DNA of 64,000 nt from Candidatus Bathyarchaeota archaeon (GCA_018396725.1 JAGTRC010000002.1:115449-179448); one strand, 5' to 3'. Shown: positions 9,353-18,087, counted from the first letter of the stretch. Notes: generated by a model from the letters alone, not told the origin. A program made the numbers and translations.

Positions 9353-9496
9353 ATGTACCGGATTAGAGGCCTCAAGAGCGTCGCCATACCGCTCAGGGCT
9401 AAGGGTTGGATAACGCCCGATTTATGGCTCATAAGGGATAATAATCCCTCCTCCGCTGTTATATGGGAGATGCGGAGGCTGAGCGCGCGGATGTGA
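9353..9496 (+). CDS. possible 47-residue small protein
   Basis: A short open frame begins with ATG at 9353 and ends with TGA 8 bases before the TTG start of the next gene, suggesting coupling. The residues look protein-like: a basic N-terminus, a central KGWITPDLWLIRDNNP stretch with two tryptophans, and a basic end. It fills most of an otherwise empty 229-base gap. No family is recognised, and there is no clear ribosome-binding site or TATA box. Confidence 0.3.
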   Translation: MYRIRGLKSVAIPLRAKGWITPDLWLIRDNNPSSAVIWEMRRLSARM

Positions 9497-9503
9497 GCCG
9501 GCG

Positions 9504-10118
9504 TTGTCAAGGCTTTCAGAAGACCTGGTTGAACCTTTTGACGGGGTGGTGGCGAAGTACATCTATGCCCCGGTATGCTCCCATATCGACGCGATGCTCT
9601 CCAGCCGCGGATTGCATCCTATCCACCTCCCGGCCACGGCCCTGCTCTCAGCCCTCATATCCGGGTTAGCATCCTATTTAGGGGAGCCCCTCCCGGGCGG
9701 CATCCTCGCCTTAACAGCCCTCTTGGCGAGCTGGCTTGGTTGGAGGCGGGTTGAAAGGCTGGGGGCTCCCAGGTCCTGGATTATAATTGGGTCGACCCTA
9801 GATCGCATAGGCGAAATATTCATAGTTTCTGGGATGATCGCATCACCCTTGACGGCTAGGGATCCGTGTAGGATTATCGGAATCCTCGCCCTAGCCGGCT
9901 CCCTGGCCGTAAGCTACACCGCCGTAAGGGCCGGTAGGGAATTCAAGGCCTTCACCTGGAAGGGTTTTTCAGCCTACGGGGCCACTAGGGATGTGAGATT
10001 CACGGTCATCGCCGTCTCAAGCATCCTCAACGCCCCATCCCTGGGTTTAATCCTCCTAGCTGCGCTCACGTTAACCGTGGTTGCAAAGAGGATCCTCGAC
10101 CTGTTCTCCCTTAGATGA
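9504..10118 (+). CDS. CDP-alcohol phosphatidyltransferase-like protein, degenerate active site
   Basis: The N-terminus and the pattern of about five hydrophobic segments match archaeal CDP-alcohol phosphotransferases, membrane enzymes that make phospholipid head groups. A gap-free alignment to the family motif D-x2-D-G-x2-A-R-x8-G-x3-D-x3-D can be anchored on GSTLDR. It shows D1, D2 and D3 replaced (A, L and G), with only the last aspartate (D100) kept. The protein should therefore be inactive as a classical transferase or use altered chemistry. The start is TTG. Confidence 0.7.
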   Translation: MSRLSEDLVEPFDGVVAKYIYAPVCSHIDAMLSSRGLHPIHLPATALLSALISGLASYLGEPLPGGILALTALLASWLGWRRVERLGAPRSWIIIGSTLDRIGEIFIVSGMIASPLTARDPCRIIGILALAGSLAVSYTAVRAGREFKAFTWKGFSAYGATRDVRFTVIAVSSILNAPSLGLILLAALTLTVVAKRILDLFSLR

Positions 10119-10219
10119 TGCTCCGTAGGCTCCAGCCTACCCCTCTGGGAACAGCCGCCTAGAGATTGGCCCTCCAAGTTTATAAGCATGCGGAGGATAT
10201 TTAAACGATGTGAAAGGGA

Positions 10220-10600
10220 TTGAAGCCCCCATGCATGGTTATAGCAGCCAATATACTGCCCGCGCTTAGGGTTGAGATAGCTGAAAGGCTGATAAGGGAT
10301 TATAAGCTGAAGCCCATAGAGGTAGCCCGGAGAATGGATGTCACCCCCGCAGCGATAACCCAATATGTGAAGGGGAGCAGGGGGAAAGAGGATGTAGCGG
10401 GGCTTTTAAGGGATGGAGAAGTCGAAGTCTTGGCCTCGGCCCTAGCCTCTAAGCTGGCGGAAGGCAGCCCGATTGAAGAGGTCATGGAGGCTCTATGCCA
10501 GCTATGCGAGACCATGAGGAGGAGGGGGCTCCTATGCCCTCAATGCAAGGTTGCGTCGCAAATGAAGATTCTTAAGGGCTGCACCTTCTGCACAGGCTAA
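10220..10600 (+). CDS. HTH transcriptional regulator with C-terminal cysteine pairs (COG2522-like)
   Basis: The 126-residue protein starts MKPPCMVIAANILPALR, close to the start of the archaeal COG2522 regulators. It contains an HTH of the form KPIEVARRMDVTPAAITQYV (about 32-51). The C-terminus has CQLC, CPQC and CTFC pairs, plausible ligands for a metal ion or Fe-S cluster. TTG at 10220 is preferred over ATG at 10235 because the residues between them are family-like. It is a lone gene; its targets are unknown. Confidence 0.78.
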   Translation: MKPPCMVIAANILPALRVEIAERLIRDYKLKPIEVARRMDVTPAAITQYVKGSRGKEDVAGLLRDGEVEVLASALASKLAEGSPIEEVMEALCQLCETMRRRGLLCPQCKVASQMKILKGCTFCTG

Positions 10601-10805
10601 GCCGCAGCTGCATCCGAGATTACTTATTTGATACCGGCGAGATAAGCCCTTCCTCTCCGATATTTTAAATATAATATTTATAAATAAAGCCTGTTCGAAG
10701 ACTTTTGCCTTCTAGTATCATTCATCCTGAGGGGGACGTTTTATAAACCTCTAGTAATGAAAAGGTTGAGGATAAGATGGTTCTCTGGGCGGTCGGCGCC
10801 ACAGG

Positions 10806-11423
10806 TTAGGCTTCCTTTAGCCTAGGAGCCCCCTCCATGATCTTTGATTTAACCTCTTCGAAGTGGGATGGCAGATCCTCCGGTTTTAAACCGTTTCTTA
10901 GATACTGGGAGAACCTCTCCTCGTATAGTTCAGGCGTCTCGGAGAGCAGCTTAGCGTAGCCGGCTACGTGCTCCCCCCTGATCCTCTCCAGGCTCGGGAT
11001 CACCTCGTCGCTGTGGGGGATTTCTAATCCTGCATCCAAGCCTCCCTTCAAGGCCGCGAATACTTTGGCTCCCCGGGTAGCCCTCCTAACCCCTATATCT
11101 AAGATGGCCTCTGAAACCCCCGACTTGAGAGCCCTCGAACCTGCGAGGAGGCCTGTTAGATAGGCTGCGGGGGTGTTCCCGCATCCCCCCCTCCATCCAT
11201 ACTTTGAGGTGAGCTCCTTCGAATGGGCTGAGGCTAACACCCTGTCGCCCTCTATCCGCGCCTCCACGACCTGTACGATCACGTACTTGTTTGAGGCGCG
11301 GACCACGAATCTAGGCTTCCCTGAGAGGATCAGCCTCATACGCCTCCTATAATCGGTTTTTCCTTCCCTGCGTCTACGGTAGGGGAGGTTGTACCTTGAA
11401 CCCTTAGCCAAACCCTTTTCCAC
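10806..11423 (-). CDS. rpl18: ribosomal protein uL18
   Basis: This 205-residue protein binds 5S rRNA in the large subunit. [19 protein letters not shown] and the [14 protein letters not shown] region are typical of archaeal L18. It is the last gene of the ribosomal cluster; in most archaea it is followed by uS5, uL30 and uL15, which are absent here. The GTG at 11423 is used, but a TTG at 11411 (LAKGSRY) is equally plausible. Confidence 0.96.
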   Translation of the reverse strand: MEKGLAKGSRYNLPYRRRREGKTDYRRRMRLILSGKPRFVVRASNKYVIVQVVEARIEGDRVLASAHSKELTSKYGWRGGCGNTPAAYLTGLLAGSRALKSGVSEAILDIGVRRATRGAKVFAALKGGLDAGLEIPHSDEVIPSLERIRGEHVAGYAKLLSETPELYEERFSQYLRNGLKPEDLPSHFEEVKSKIMEGAPRLKEA

Positions 11424-11453
11424 CTCTTCACTAAGTCTGGCGCTTTAAGGATC

Positions 11454-11846
11454 CTAGTAGACGTAGGCTAGGAGTCTACCCCCCATCCGGAGATCCTTAG
11501 CCTCCCTGTTTGAGATGATGCCCTTAGGCGTGGTGAGGATCAATATGCCCATGTCCCTTGATGGAAGGTATCTCTTCTCCCATTCCTCGAGCCTCTCAAC
11601 CTTCACGGGATAGTGGGGCCTTACGGCGCCGCATCTGTTTATCCTCCCCAGGAGTTGGACCCTGAACTTGCCAGCCCTCCCATCGTCTATGAATTCGAAT
11701 TCCCCTATGTAGCCGTTCTTCTGCATCACCCTGAGCACCGATCCTATAAGCTTGGATGCAGGCCATATGATGCATTCCCTCTTACGCCTCTCCTCATGGT
11801 TGTATATCGTGGATAGGGCGTTGGAGAGCGGATTCATGCTCGTCAA
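11454..11846 (-). CDS. rps8: ribosomal protein uS8
   Basis: The 130-residue protein of the small-subunit platform begins with the family N-terminus ([20 protein letters not shown], internal ATG) and ends with [11 protein letters not shown]. The codons before that second methionine are only two, so either start is possible. It lies 11 bases after eS4, with uL5 and uS14, normally between them, missing. Confidence 0.97.
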   Translation of the reverse strand: MTSMNPLSNALSTIYNHEERRKRECIIWPASKLIGSVLRVMQKNGYIGEFEFIDDGRAGKFRVQLLGRINRCGAVRPHYPVKVERLEEWEKRYLPSRDMGILILTTPKGIISNREAKDLRMGGRLLAYVY

Positions 11847-11857
11847 GGCTCAGCCTC

Positions 11858-12619
11858 CTATGCTGCGAGCCGGATCGGGAGGGTTATCTCCGGCTTCTCC
11901 TCCCCTATGGTGAACGTGTACTCAGTTATGGTCTGGAATACCTCCCCATCCTCTGCTTCTATGGAGGCTGAGGGGGGCCTGGTAGCCGTCCCCTCGATCA
12001 CCCCCCTCAACCTCCCAATCCTACCCATGTTCGCTCCTCCTGTGATCAGGACGTGGCAGCCCTCCCTGAACCTTAGGTGTGATAGCAGATCCTGGCCGGG
12101 CAGGGCGATCTTGAGGCTATCCATAACCTTATAGGCGTCCTCCAAGGGTTTAGATGGATCGCTGACTTTTATGAGTAGGGCCCTCCCGTCGTGGAGGTTC
12201 AGCTGGATGCGCCCTCCCTTAACCGTGGTCTTCCCCTCTATCCTGCAGAGCTTGAACGTGGCTTCCTCCCTTGGAATCTCTATTAGGCTTAGACCCCTCC
12301 TCGCGACGGGTAAAACTCTGTAGGTCTTCTCCAGATCGGGGATCTCCACCACGTCCATGAGGCCCACGGGATACTTATAATCCCTCCTCACCCTGCCGTC
12401 CACCCTGATCTTGCCCTGGGATACGATCTTCCTGGCCTCCCTGCCGGTTTTAGCGTAGCCCAGTATATCCCTGACTATTATCAGGAGGGGTATACACGCA
12501 TCTATTGGATGCGGCCCTGGACTGGGCTTTACAACCCACTTCGCCTCCTTCACATGGATGGGCCAGAACCTCGGGGATGGAAGCCTCTTAAGATGCTTGG
12601 ATCCGCCTTTTCTACCCAA
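11858..12619 (-). CDS. rps4e: ribosomal protein eS4
   Basis: This archaeal/eukaryotic small-subunit protein contains an S4-type RNA-binding domain (about 43-105) and a C-terminal KOW motif (VLITGGANMGRIGRLRGVIE). The length of 253 residues is normal. Its TTG start follows the uL24 stop codon without any spacer. GRKGGSKHLKRLPSPRFWPI is the conserved N-terminus. Confidence 0.97.
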   Translation of the reverse strand: MGRKGGSKHLKRLPSPRFWPIHVKEAKWVVKPSPGPHPIDACIPLLIIVRDILGYAKTGREARKIVSQGKIRVDGRVRRDYKYPVGLMDVVEIPDLEKTYRVLPVARRGLSLIEIPREEATFKLCRIEGKTTVKGGRIQLNLHDGRALLIKVSDPSKPLEDAYKVMDSLKIALPGQDLLSHLRFREGCHVLITGGANMGRIGRLRGVIEGTATRPPSASIEAEDGEVFQTITEYTFTIGEEKPEITLPIRLAA

Positions 12620-12994
12620 TTAAGCTACCTCTTCAGCCTTCGCTCGCTCTAGGGCTTTAACCCTCCACTTATCCTCTAGGTTTAAGCCGACTATCATCAG
12701 GTTGGATGGATGGATCGGAACTTTCACGTTGTCCCCTGAGACCTTCTCTCTAGTGACCCCGTCTATATAAACCCTATAGGAGGACCTGTCCACCCCGGAG
12801 ACTTTCCCCTCGATCCCGGAGAAGTCCCCCCTCATGATCTTAACGGTGTCCCCGACACGTACGGGGAAGGATCTCCTCCCATACTTGCTTCTAAGCTCAG
12901 GGGACAGGTTTGCGGCCATGATCCTGGCTCTGATGTGCACGGGAGCCTGATGCAGCAGCTTCCTCTGCTTGGAAGGCTTCTTAGACTTCGCCAA
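12620..12994 (-). CDS. rpl24: ribosomal protein uL24
   Basis: This 124-residue assembly-initiator protein has a KOW motif in the centre (VRVGDTVKIMRGDFSGIEGK). The basic N-terminus (SKKPSKQRKLLHQAPVHIRA) is typical of archaeal L24. It sits between uL23 and eS4; the seven genes that usually separate uL23 from uL24 (uL2 to uL14) are not here. Confidence 0.97.
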   Translation of the reverse strand: MAKSKKPSKQRKLLHQAPVHIRARIMAANLSPELRSKYGRRSFPVRVGDTVKIMRGDFSGIEGKVSGVDRSSYRVYIDGVTREKVSGDNVKVPIHPSNLMIVGLNLEDKWRVKALERAKAEEVA

Positions 12995-13027
12995 TATTAA
13001 TTCCCCCTCACCCCATCCTCCTCACAG

Positions 13028-13297
13028 CTATAGGATCCCTAGCTTAGCCGCCAAGTCCGCCGCCTTAAATTCCGGCGCGAGCTTAACGTAGGCCTTCTTC
13101 CTTCCATCGGGGGTTATGCAGACGTTGACCTTATCCACCTCCACCTCATACAGCTCTTTCACGGCTTCGGCTACATCCCTCCTTGAAGCCTTTAAGTCCA
13201 CGATGAATACGAGCTTGTTCTCGGATTCTATGAGTCTCACAGCGTCTTCGGTTACGAGGGGATGTAATATAGCCTTCAACGGATCCATCCTAGGCAA
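13028..13297 (-). CDS. rpl23: ribosomal protein uL23
   Basis: The 89-residue protein lies at the exit tunnel rim. The core LVTEDAVRLIESENKLVFIV and C-terminal RKKAYVKLAPEFKAADLAAK are characteristic. The first bases overlap the end of uL4 by 8, implying coupled translation. Confidence 0.96.
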   Translation of the reverse strand: MPRMDPLKAILHPLVTEDAVRLIESENKLVFIVDLKASRRDVAEAVKELYEVEVDKVNVCITPDGRKKAYVKLAPEFKAADLAAKLGIL

Positions 13298-14093
13298 CCG
13301 CCTTCACCTCCTCCACGAACATCTCGTCCAGGGCTTTTAAAGCCGACTCAGACCATATGGTGAGCCTCCCAGGATGAGTTCCAGGGGCCAGATCCTCAAC
13401 GCTTAAATTGTATACCTCCACTACATCAACTCCTGGAAGGTTCCTCACGGCCTTTGACACCCCCTTGTCCTCAGCTATTACTATTAGAGGGCCTACCGCT
13501 TTCTTGAGCCTCCTCCCCCTCATCTTGCCCTTACCAGCCCTTTCCTTGACGCTCCCTTTAACCCTCTCCAGATCTTCCTTCACTCCAAGCTTCTCCAGGG
13601 CCTCGACGGCGCCCCCGGCCTTGCTTAGGCCCTCGAACTCGTCGGATACGACTATGGGGAGGCCCCTCTTAACGTTGAATACATGTCCCCTGAGGCTGAC
13701 CAGCACTTTATCCGCCGTGGCTGCTATAGCTGCTTTGAGAGCCAGCAGGCGCTCTTTACGGTTGATCTTCTTCTCGATCCTCTTCAGCGGCGAGGGGGGA
13801 TGGGCTAGCCTCCCGCCGACGGTCCCGGGCGCGAAGGCGGCCTGGCCTGACCTACGATGCCTCTCCCCTTTAACTCTGGGAACCCTTGCAAGCCCGTGGC
13901 CTACGCCGTAGGATTCAGCGGTGGTCCTCTTACCCGCCATGGGATCCCTGCCTTTAGGCTGGATCCTATGGCTCTGCTGGGCTACCACAGCCCTCTGGAT
14001 CAGGTCATACCTGACCGGGGTGTTGAACACGCTTGGGAGCTTAACCGTCCTTAAGGCCTTCCCGTCTAAGCCGTATACTTTGACCCTCCTCAA
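13290..14093 (-). CDS. rpl4: ribosomal protein uL4
   Basis: This is the archaeal L4 of 267 residues. The extended loop region (GVGHGLARVPRVKGERHRRS) reaches into the exit tunnel and the C-terminal half carries the globular fold. Start and length are normal. It follows uL3 by 53 bases. Confidence 0.97.
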   Translation of the reverse strand: MRRVKVYGLDGKALRTVKLPSVFNTPVRYDLIQRAVVAQQSHRIQPKGRDPMAGKRTTAESYGVGHGLARVPRVKGERHRRSGQAAFAPGTVGGRLAHPPSPLKRIEKKINRKERLLALKAAIAATADKVLVSLRGHVFNVKRGLPIVVSDEFEGLSKAGGAVEALEKLGVKEDLERVKGSVKERAGKGKMRGRRLKKAVGPLIVIAEDKGVSKAVRNLPGVDVVEVYNLSVEDLAPGTHPGRLTIWSESALKALDEMFVEEVKAVA

Positions 14094-14146
14094 TGTTCAC
14101 TTATCCCCCGCTCCACATTCCTTTGCGCCATCCTCCCCGCTCGGCC

Positions 14147-15157
14147 TCATTTCCCCTGCTGGGATTCAAGGTTTACTTCCTCTATCCTGTAGAGGGGCTG
14201 TGGGGGGCCTGGAGGCCTCATCGCATACCTTAGGGTTATAAGCCTCTTCTTGGGGCCTGGGATGCTCCCCTTCAATAGGAGGTAGCTGCCATTAACCTCC
14301 CCGTATTTTATGAAACCCCCCTTGGGGGTTACATCCCCTCCATCCCCTCCTACGGCTAGGATCTGCTTATTATACTCGGTCCTCCGATGGAAGCCCATCT
14401 GGCCTGCGCGGGGCACCGTCCTCATCACGAAGCTCGGGGTCCAGGGCCCTATGCTCCCTACACCCCTGACCGTCTTACGGGATTTATGGTGTAGCTTCGC
14501 TACACCCCATCTCTTGACGGGCCCTTGGAAGCCCTTACCTTTAGTCACCGCTATCGCGTCTACCCATTGACCCTCCTGGAAGACGTCGGAGGCCTTAACC
14601 TCCTTGCCTAGAAGGCTCTTGGCGTACTCGAATCTTTCCCTGATCGAGGATCCTCCCCCCACCTTAACCTCTAACAGCTCAGGCTTCTTACGCTCCCTCT
14701 TAGCCAGCTTAGGCTGGGTCATCAATAGGAGCCTTATATCCGAGATCTGATCCAGCTTGGACTCCATCTCCTCAAGCTTCGAGCCCATATCAAACTTATC
14801 GGGGATCGTCACGAGCCTCTCCAAGCCCTCAGGGGGATCCTCCATCCAGGCCTCCGTTAAAACCTTTAATCCTTCCATGGTTTCATGGTAGGCTCTTAAG
14901 CCGCATACGAGCATGGGAGGAGCCTCCACAACGGTGGCTGGAACCACGACCTCCTTGCCGAAGGTTAGGGAGCCCTTCCTATTATCCAACGCCACGACCT
15001 GGACCATTCCGGCCTTGTAGCCGGCGAAGGCAAGCGGCCTGGGGTCACCATCATATTCAGGCCAGGCCTTAACCTTGGCTGTCCAGCTGCTGGCCCTACT
15101 CCTCGGGGAGAAGGCCAAGGAGCCGCGCCTTGGAGCGCTCCACTTCCTACGACCCAT
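14147..15157 (-). CDS. rpl3: ribosomal protein uL3
   Basis: The 336-residue archaeal L3 binds near the peptidyl transferase centre. The N-terminal GRRKWSAPRRGSLAFSPR and the central VTKGKGFQGPVKRWGV motif are diagnostic. It is the second gene of this cluster, after eS19 by 22 bases. Confidence 0.98.
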   Translation of the reverse strand: MGRRKWSAPRRGSLAFSPRSRASSWTAKVKAWPEYDGDPRPLAFAGYKAGMVQVVALDNRKGSLTFGKEVVVPATVVEAPPMLVCGLRAYHETMEGLKVLTEAWMEDPPEGLERLVTIPDKFDMGSKLEEMESKLDQISDIRLLLMTQPKLAKRERKKPELLEVKVGGGSSIRERFEYAKSLLGKEVKASDVFQEGQWVDAIAVTKGKGFQGPVKRWGVAKLHHKSRKTVRGVGSIGPWTPSFVMRTVPRAGQMGFHRRTEYNKQILAVGGDGGDVTPKGGFIKYGEVNGSYLLLKGSIPGPKKRLITLRYAMRPPGPPQPLYRIEEVNLESQQGK

Positions 15158-15179
15158 CTGGCAGACCCCCTCCTCACCC

Positions 15180-15626
15180 TCAACTGGCGGCCGCCGAGGC
15201 CTTCCATTCCTTTAAAACCTCAGCGGCGATCCTGTCGAGCAGGCTACGCCCCTCCCGCGTCAGGGCCCTGCCCTCCCTCCCCTTCTTCTCGACCAGCCCA
15301 GCCTTCTCCAACTGTTGCAGAGGCTCCCTCACCGATGATCCTCCGCCCTTCCACGTGTGTTCGCTGCTCCTACCCCTCCGGCTCCTCCCCCCATACTCTC
15401 TCCTAAGCCTTGAAACCCCTATGGGGCCCAAGATGTAAAGCTTCCTGAGTATCGACGCGCACCTTACGTACCACCATTCCCTGTCCTGGGGCGGCCTCTC
15501 CTTATGGGGGCCTGTCTTGGCGAAATAGGCCCATGGGGGAGGGATGACCTCCTCATAGTTTTCCCTGAGGTGACGGGCAAGCCTCCCAATAAATAATTCG
15601 GGGGGGACGTCATAGACGGTAGGCAA
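15180..15626 (-). CDS. rps19e: ribosomal protein eS19
   Basis: This winged-helix-like archaeal/eukaryotic small-subunit protein of 148 residues starts MPTVYDVPPELFIGRLARHL and has the family core REWWYVRCASILRKLYI, followed by GPIGVSRLRREYGGRSRRG. Its position at the head of an L3 operon is unusual, since eS19 normally lies elsewhere. Promoter sequence should lie between 15627 and 15787. Confidence 0.97.
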   Translation of the reverse strand: MPTVYDVPPELFIGRLARHLRENYEEVIPPPWAYFAKTGPHKERPPQDREWWYVRCASILRKLYILGPIGVSRLRREYGGRSRRGRSSEHTWKGGGSSVREPLQQLEKAGLVEKKGREGRALTREGRSLLDRIAAEVLKEWKASAAAS

Positions 15627-15787
15627 AATCTTTCACCATCCTAGGTTCACCTATTACACCCTAGGCTAGATGCGTCAGCCGTGAACTCGCCCGTTAAGGC
15701 TGAACCCCTAGGTCTCATGGATCTCGATCTCCAGATTTGAACGTAAACTAAACGGTGCAGGAGCTATTGAGGGATAACCCTAAGGCT

Positions 15788-16186
15788 TTAAAATAAAGCT
15801 TTCGCACCCAGGGAGACGGCCCCGCCTCCATCCCTGGGCTGCCCCCTCCTCCTGAGGATTATCAGGAAGACCGTTGCGATTACGGCTCCTGAGAAGAGGA
15901 GTATGGGCCGGGCATCTCGGGGGCCTCCTGGACCGTATACGACCGCTGAGACCCGAACCTCCTCCGCCTCTATCACGGCGGTGGAGGCGTTAGGCGTGAA
16001 AATATGCACTTGGACGGTCGTGTTAAAAGTATTTATGGTGGAGCATTCGGCTGTGGAGGTGGAGGAGGCTGAGTCTCCACTTTCGAGGGCGAGCCCGTCG
16101 GCCATGAAGGCTGGGCTGAGGGACGATGCGAGGAGCATGAGCGCCAACAAGATCATTGAATTGGGGATAGGGGGGCGGATGCCCAT
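15788..16186 (-). CDS. small secreted or membrane-anchored protein, unknown function
   Basis: The 132-residue product has an N-terminal hydrophobic segment ending near ADGLALES, which looks like a signal peptide. A Ser/Thr-rich middle follows, then a strongly hydrophobic C-terminal helix (ILLFSGAVIATVFLIIL) followed by RRR, the layout of a single-pass surface protein with a cytosolic stop-transfer. No family is recognised. Upstream AT-rich sequence may hold a promoter. Confidence 0.5.
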   Translation of the reverse strand: MGIRPPIPNSMILLALMLLASSLSPAFMADGLALESGDSASSTSTAECSTINTFNTTVQVHIFTPNASTAVIEAEEVRVSAVVYGPGGPRDARPILLFSGAVIATVFLIILRRRGQPRDGGGAVSLGAKALF

Positions 16187-16295
16187 AATCTATACACCAG
16201 CTGAGTGGAGGCTTATGCAGCTAATACAATCATTATCTAATACTTTGACTAGGTAAAATCCTTTTCCCATACTGGCAAATCGATGCCTGGTTGGA

Positions 16296-16332
16296 ATCGC
16301 TGGAGGAGAGCCGATGGCTCTCCTCCAGCGAT
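16296..16332. repeat. perfect 17-bp inverted repeat with 3-base loop
   Basis: Arms at 16296-16312 and 16316-16332 are perfectly complementary with only GAT between them. It sits between divergent genes (start at 16186 on minus, 16433 on plus), so it is not an obvious terminator for either. Such a stem could be an RNA structure in the amrS leader, a protein-binding site, or a mobile remnant. Confidence 0.7.
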
Positions 16333-16400
16333 CTGAAGAGGTTAAGAGGCAACTTTAATATCTCCCATCGAGTATGATAGGTTCCCTGTATCCATAATGG

Positions 16401-16424
16401 CTTCTCGACGGTGCAGCCGAGAGG
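16401..16424 (+). promoter_or_regulatory. hairpin covering the ribosome-binding site of amrS
   Basis: CTTCTCG (16401-16407) pairs with CGAGAGG (16418-16424, one G-U). The 3' arm includes part of the purine-rich GAGAGGTG stretch preceding the ATG at 16433, so folding could limit ribosome access. Confidence 0.35.
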
Positions 16425-16432
16425 TGTAAGGG

Positions 16433-17452
16433 ATGGAGGAGCTAGTGGAGGCCAGGTTCTACGATGCCCTGGGAGGTAAGCTCGTCCGATGTAACCTGTG
16501 TAGCCATAGATGCGTTATCCAGCCTTCCAAGAAGGGTTTATGCGCCGTCAGAGAGAATAGGGATGGACGGCTTTACACCCTGGTTTACGGCCGCCTCATA
16601 GCCAGGGCTGTGGATCCGGTCGAGAAGAAGCCCCTCTTCCATTTCTATCCTGGGTCTAAGGCGTACTCCATAGCCACCGTGGGCTGCAACTTCAGGTGTA
16701 AGAACTGCCAGAACTACGATATATCGCAGCTGCCGAGGGAGACCTCTAGGGTGGTGGGGGACCGCACCGCCCCAGAGGAGGTAGTGGAGGACGCTAAGGG
16801 GCATGGATGCAGGAGCATCGCCTACACCTATACTGAGCCGACCATATTCTACGAGTACGCCTACGACGTGGCCAAGCTGGCCAATAGGGAGGGGATAAAG
16901 AACATCTTCGTCACCAACGGTTACATAACCGAGGAGGCCTTAAGGGATATCAGGCCCTACCTGGATGCGGCTAACATAGACTTGAAATCCTTCAGAGACG
17001 CATTCTACAGGAGCATCTGCGGCGCAAGGTTGGAGCCCGTGCTTGAAGCCATAAAGCTCTACAGGGAGCTTGGGATATGGATCGAGATAACGACCCTCGT
17101 CATACCGGGATTGAACGATTCGGAGGATGAGCTTAGGAGGATCGCCTCATTCATAAAGGAGGAGTTGGATCCAGGAGTCCCATGGCATGTGAGCAGGTTC
17201 TATCCGATGTACATGCTCTTAGACCTGCCCCAGACACCCTTGGAGACCCTTAGTAGGGCTAGGAGGATAGGATTAGAGACGGGACTATACTACGTGTATG
17301 AGGGGAATGTCCCAGGGGAGGGTGAAGATACCGTGTGCCCAAGCTGCGGCGAGACCCTAATCAAACGGATGGGATACCGGATATTCGAGAACAGACTGGC
17401 GGATTCAGCCTGCCCCAAATGCGGGTTCAAGGTGGATGGCTTTTGGAGGTGA
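16433..17452 (+). CDS. amrS: AmmeMemoRadiSam-type radical SAM enzyme (COG1180)
   Basis: The 339-residue protein has the radical SAM cluster motif CNFRCKNC (C-x3-C-x2-C, about 84-91) in a TIM-barrel fold like pyruvate-formate-lyase activase. Upstream cysteines (CNLCSHRCVI) and the C-terminal CPSC / CPKC pairs form an extra zinc-ribbon-like element. The family is the widely conserved AmrS whose partners are Memo (AmrB) and AMMECR1 (AmrA); neither is in this window. The reaction is not settled. The next gene's GTG start overlaps the stop. Confidence 0.88.
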   Translation: MEELVEARFYDALGGKLVRCNLCSHRCVIQPSKKGLCAVRENRDGRLYTLVYGRLIARAVDPVEKKPLFHFYPGSKAYSIATVGCNFRCKNCQNYDISQLPRETSRVVGDRTAPEEVVEDAKGHGCRSIAYTYTEPTIFYEYAYDVAKLANREGIKNIFVTNGYITEEALRDIRPYLDAANIDLKSFRDAFYRSICGARLEPVLEAIKLYRELGIWIEITTLVIPGLNDSEDELRRIASFIKEELDPGVPWHVSRFYPMYMLLDLPQTPLETLSRARRIGLETGLYYVYEGNVPGEGEDTVCPSCGETLIKRMGYRIFENRLADSACPKCGFKVDGFWR

Positions 17453-18081
17453 AATCCACGGATAAAAGGAGGCCCCTGCTGCTTAGACATGTGATGAAAT
17501 TATATGATGCCAAGGCATCCTTCTACGACGACCTCCATGGATACGAGCAGAAGATTAAACACTCCATCGTCTTGCACAGGATTAAAAATCGCCTCGAGAA
17601 AGCCGTGTCGTACCTGGACTGCGGATGCGGCACGGGCATCCTCCTGGAGGAGTTGAGAGGCGCCCTTGGAAGAGCGAATAGGAGGCTCGTGGGCTTAGAC
17701 TTGTCGGCTGGGATGCTCGAGGCGGCCTTGAACAAGGTGGGTTGCGGGGATCTTCACCTGGTGAGGGGCGACTCAAACAATGCTCCCTTCAAAGGGAGCT
17801 CCTTCGACCTGATCTTCGCCTTCACCCTCCTAGATGGGGAGGCTAACGGCGTCGACACCCTTAGGGAGTTATGCAGGGTCTGCTCCGAGAATGGCTTAAT
17901 AGTGGCGTCGATGCTGAGGCCCTCCCGTATAGCCTCAACCTTCCCAGAGTACGCCAAGGAGTCGGGGCTGGAGATCATGGACGTAATAGACTTCAAAGGT
18001 CTAAACGAGGTTATCCTTCTACTAGTTAAGAGGGGGCGATCCGACCCCCAGCATGTGGGGGGTGGAGCCTGCGGATCCTAA
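17449..18081 (+). CDS. class I SAM-dependent methyltransferase
   Basis: Motif I is YLDCGCGTGILLEEL, followed by the acidic VGLDLS strand and a motif II region in FDLIFAFTLLD. The substrate is unknown; ubiE-like or small-molecule methylation is possible. The frame is open from 17335, but GTG at 17449 overlaps the amrS TGA and lies right after GGAGG, so translation probably starts there, giving about 210 residues. The coupling suggests a functional link with AmrS. Confidence 0.85.
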   Translation: MKSTDKRRPLLLRHVMKLYDAKASFYDDLHGYEQKIKHSIVLHRIKNRLEKAVSYLDCGCGTGILLEELRGALGRANRRLVGLDLSAGMLEAALNKVGCGDLHLVRGDSNNAPFKGSSFDLIFAFTLLDGEANGVDTLRELCRVCSENGLIVASMLRPSRIASTFPEYAKESGLEIMDVIDFKGLNEVILLLVKRGRSDPQHVGGGACGS

Positions 18082-18087
18082 CTTGTC

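Noticed and set aside
10739..10805. TATA-like TTTTATAAAC on the plus strand downstream of uL18
   Set aside because: It would only drive antisense transcription into uL18; the following ten-codon frame is not a gene.
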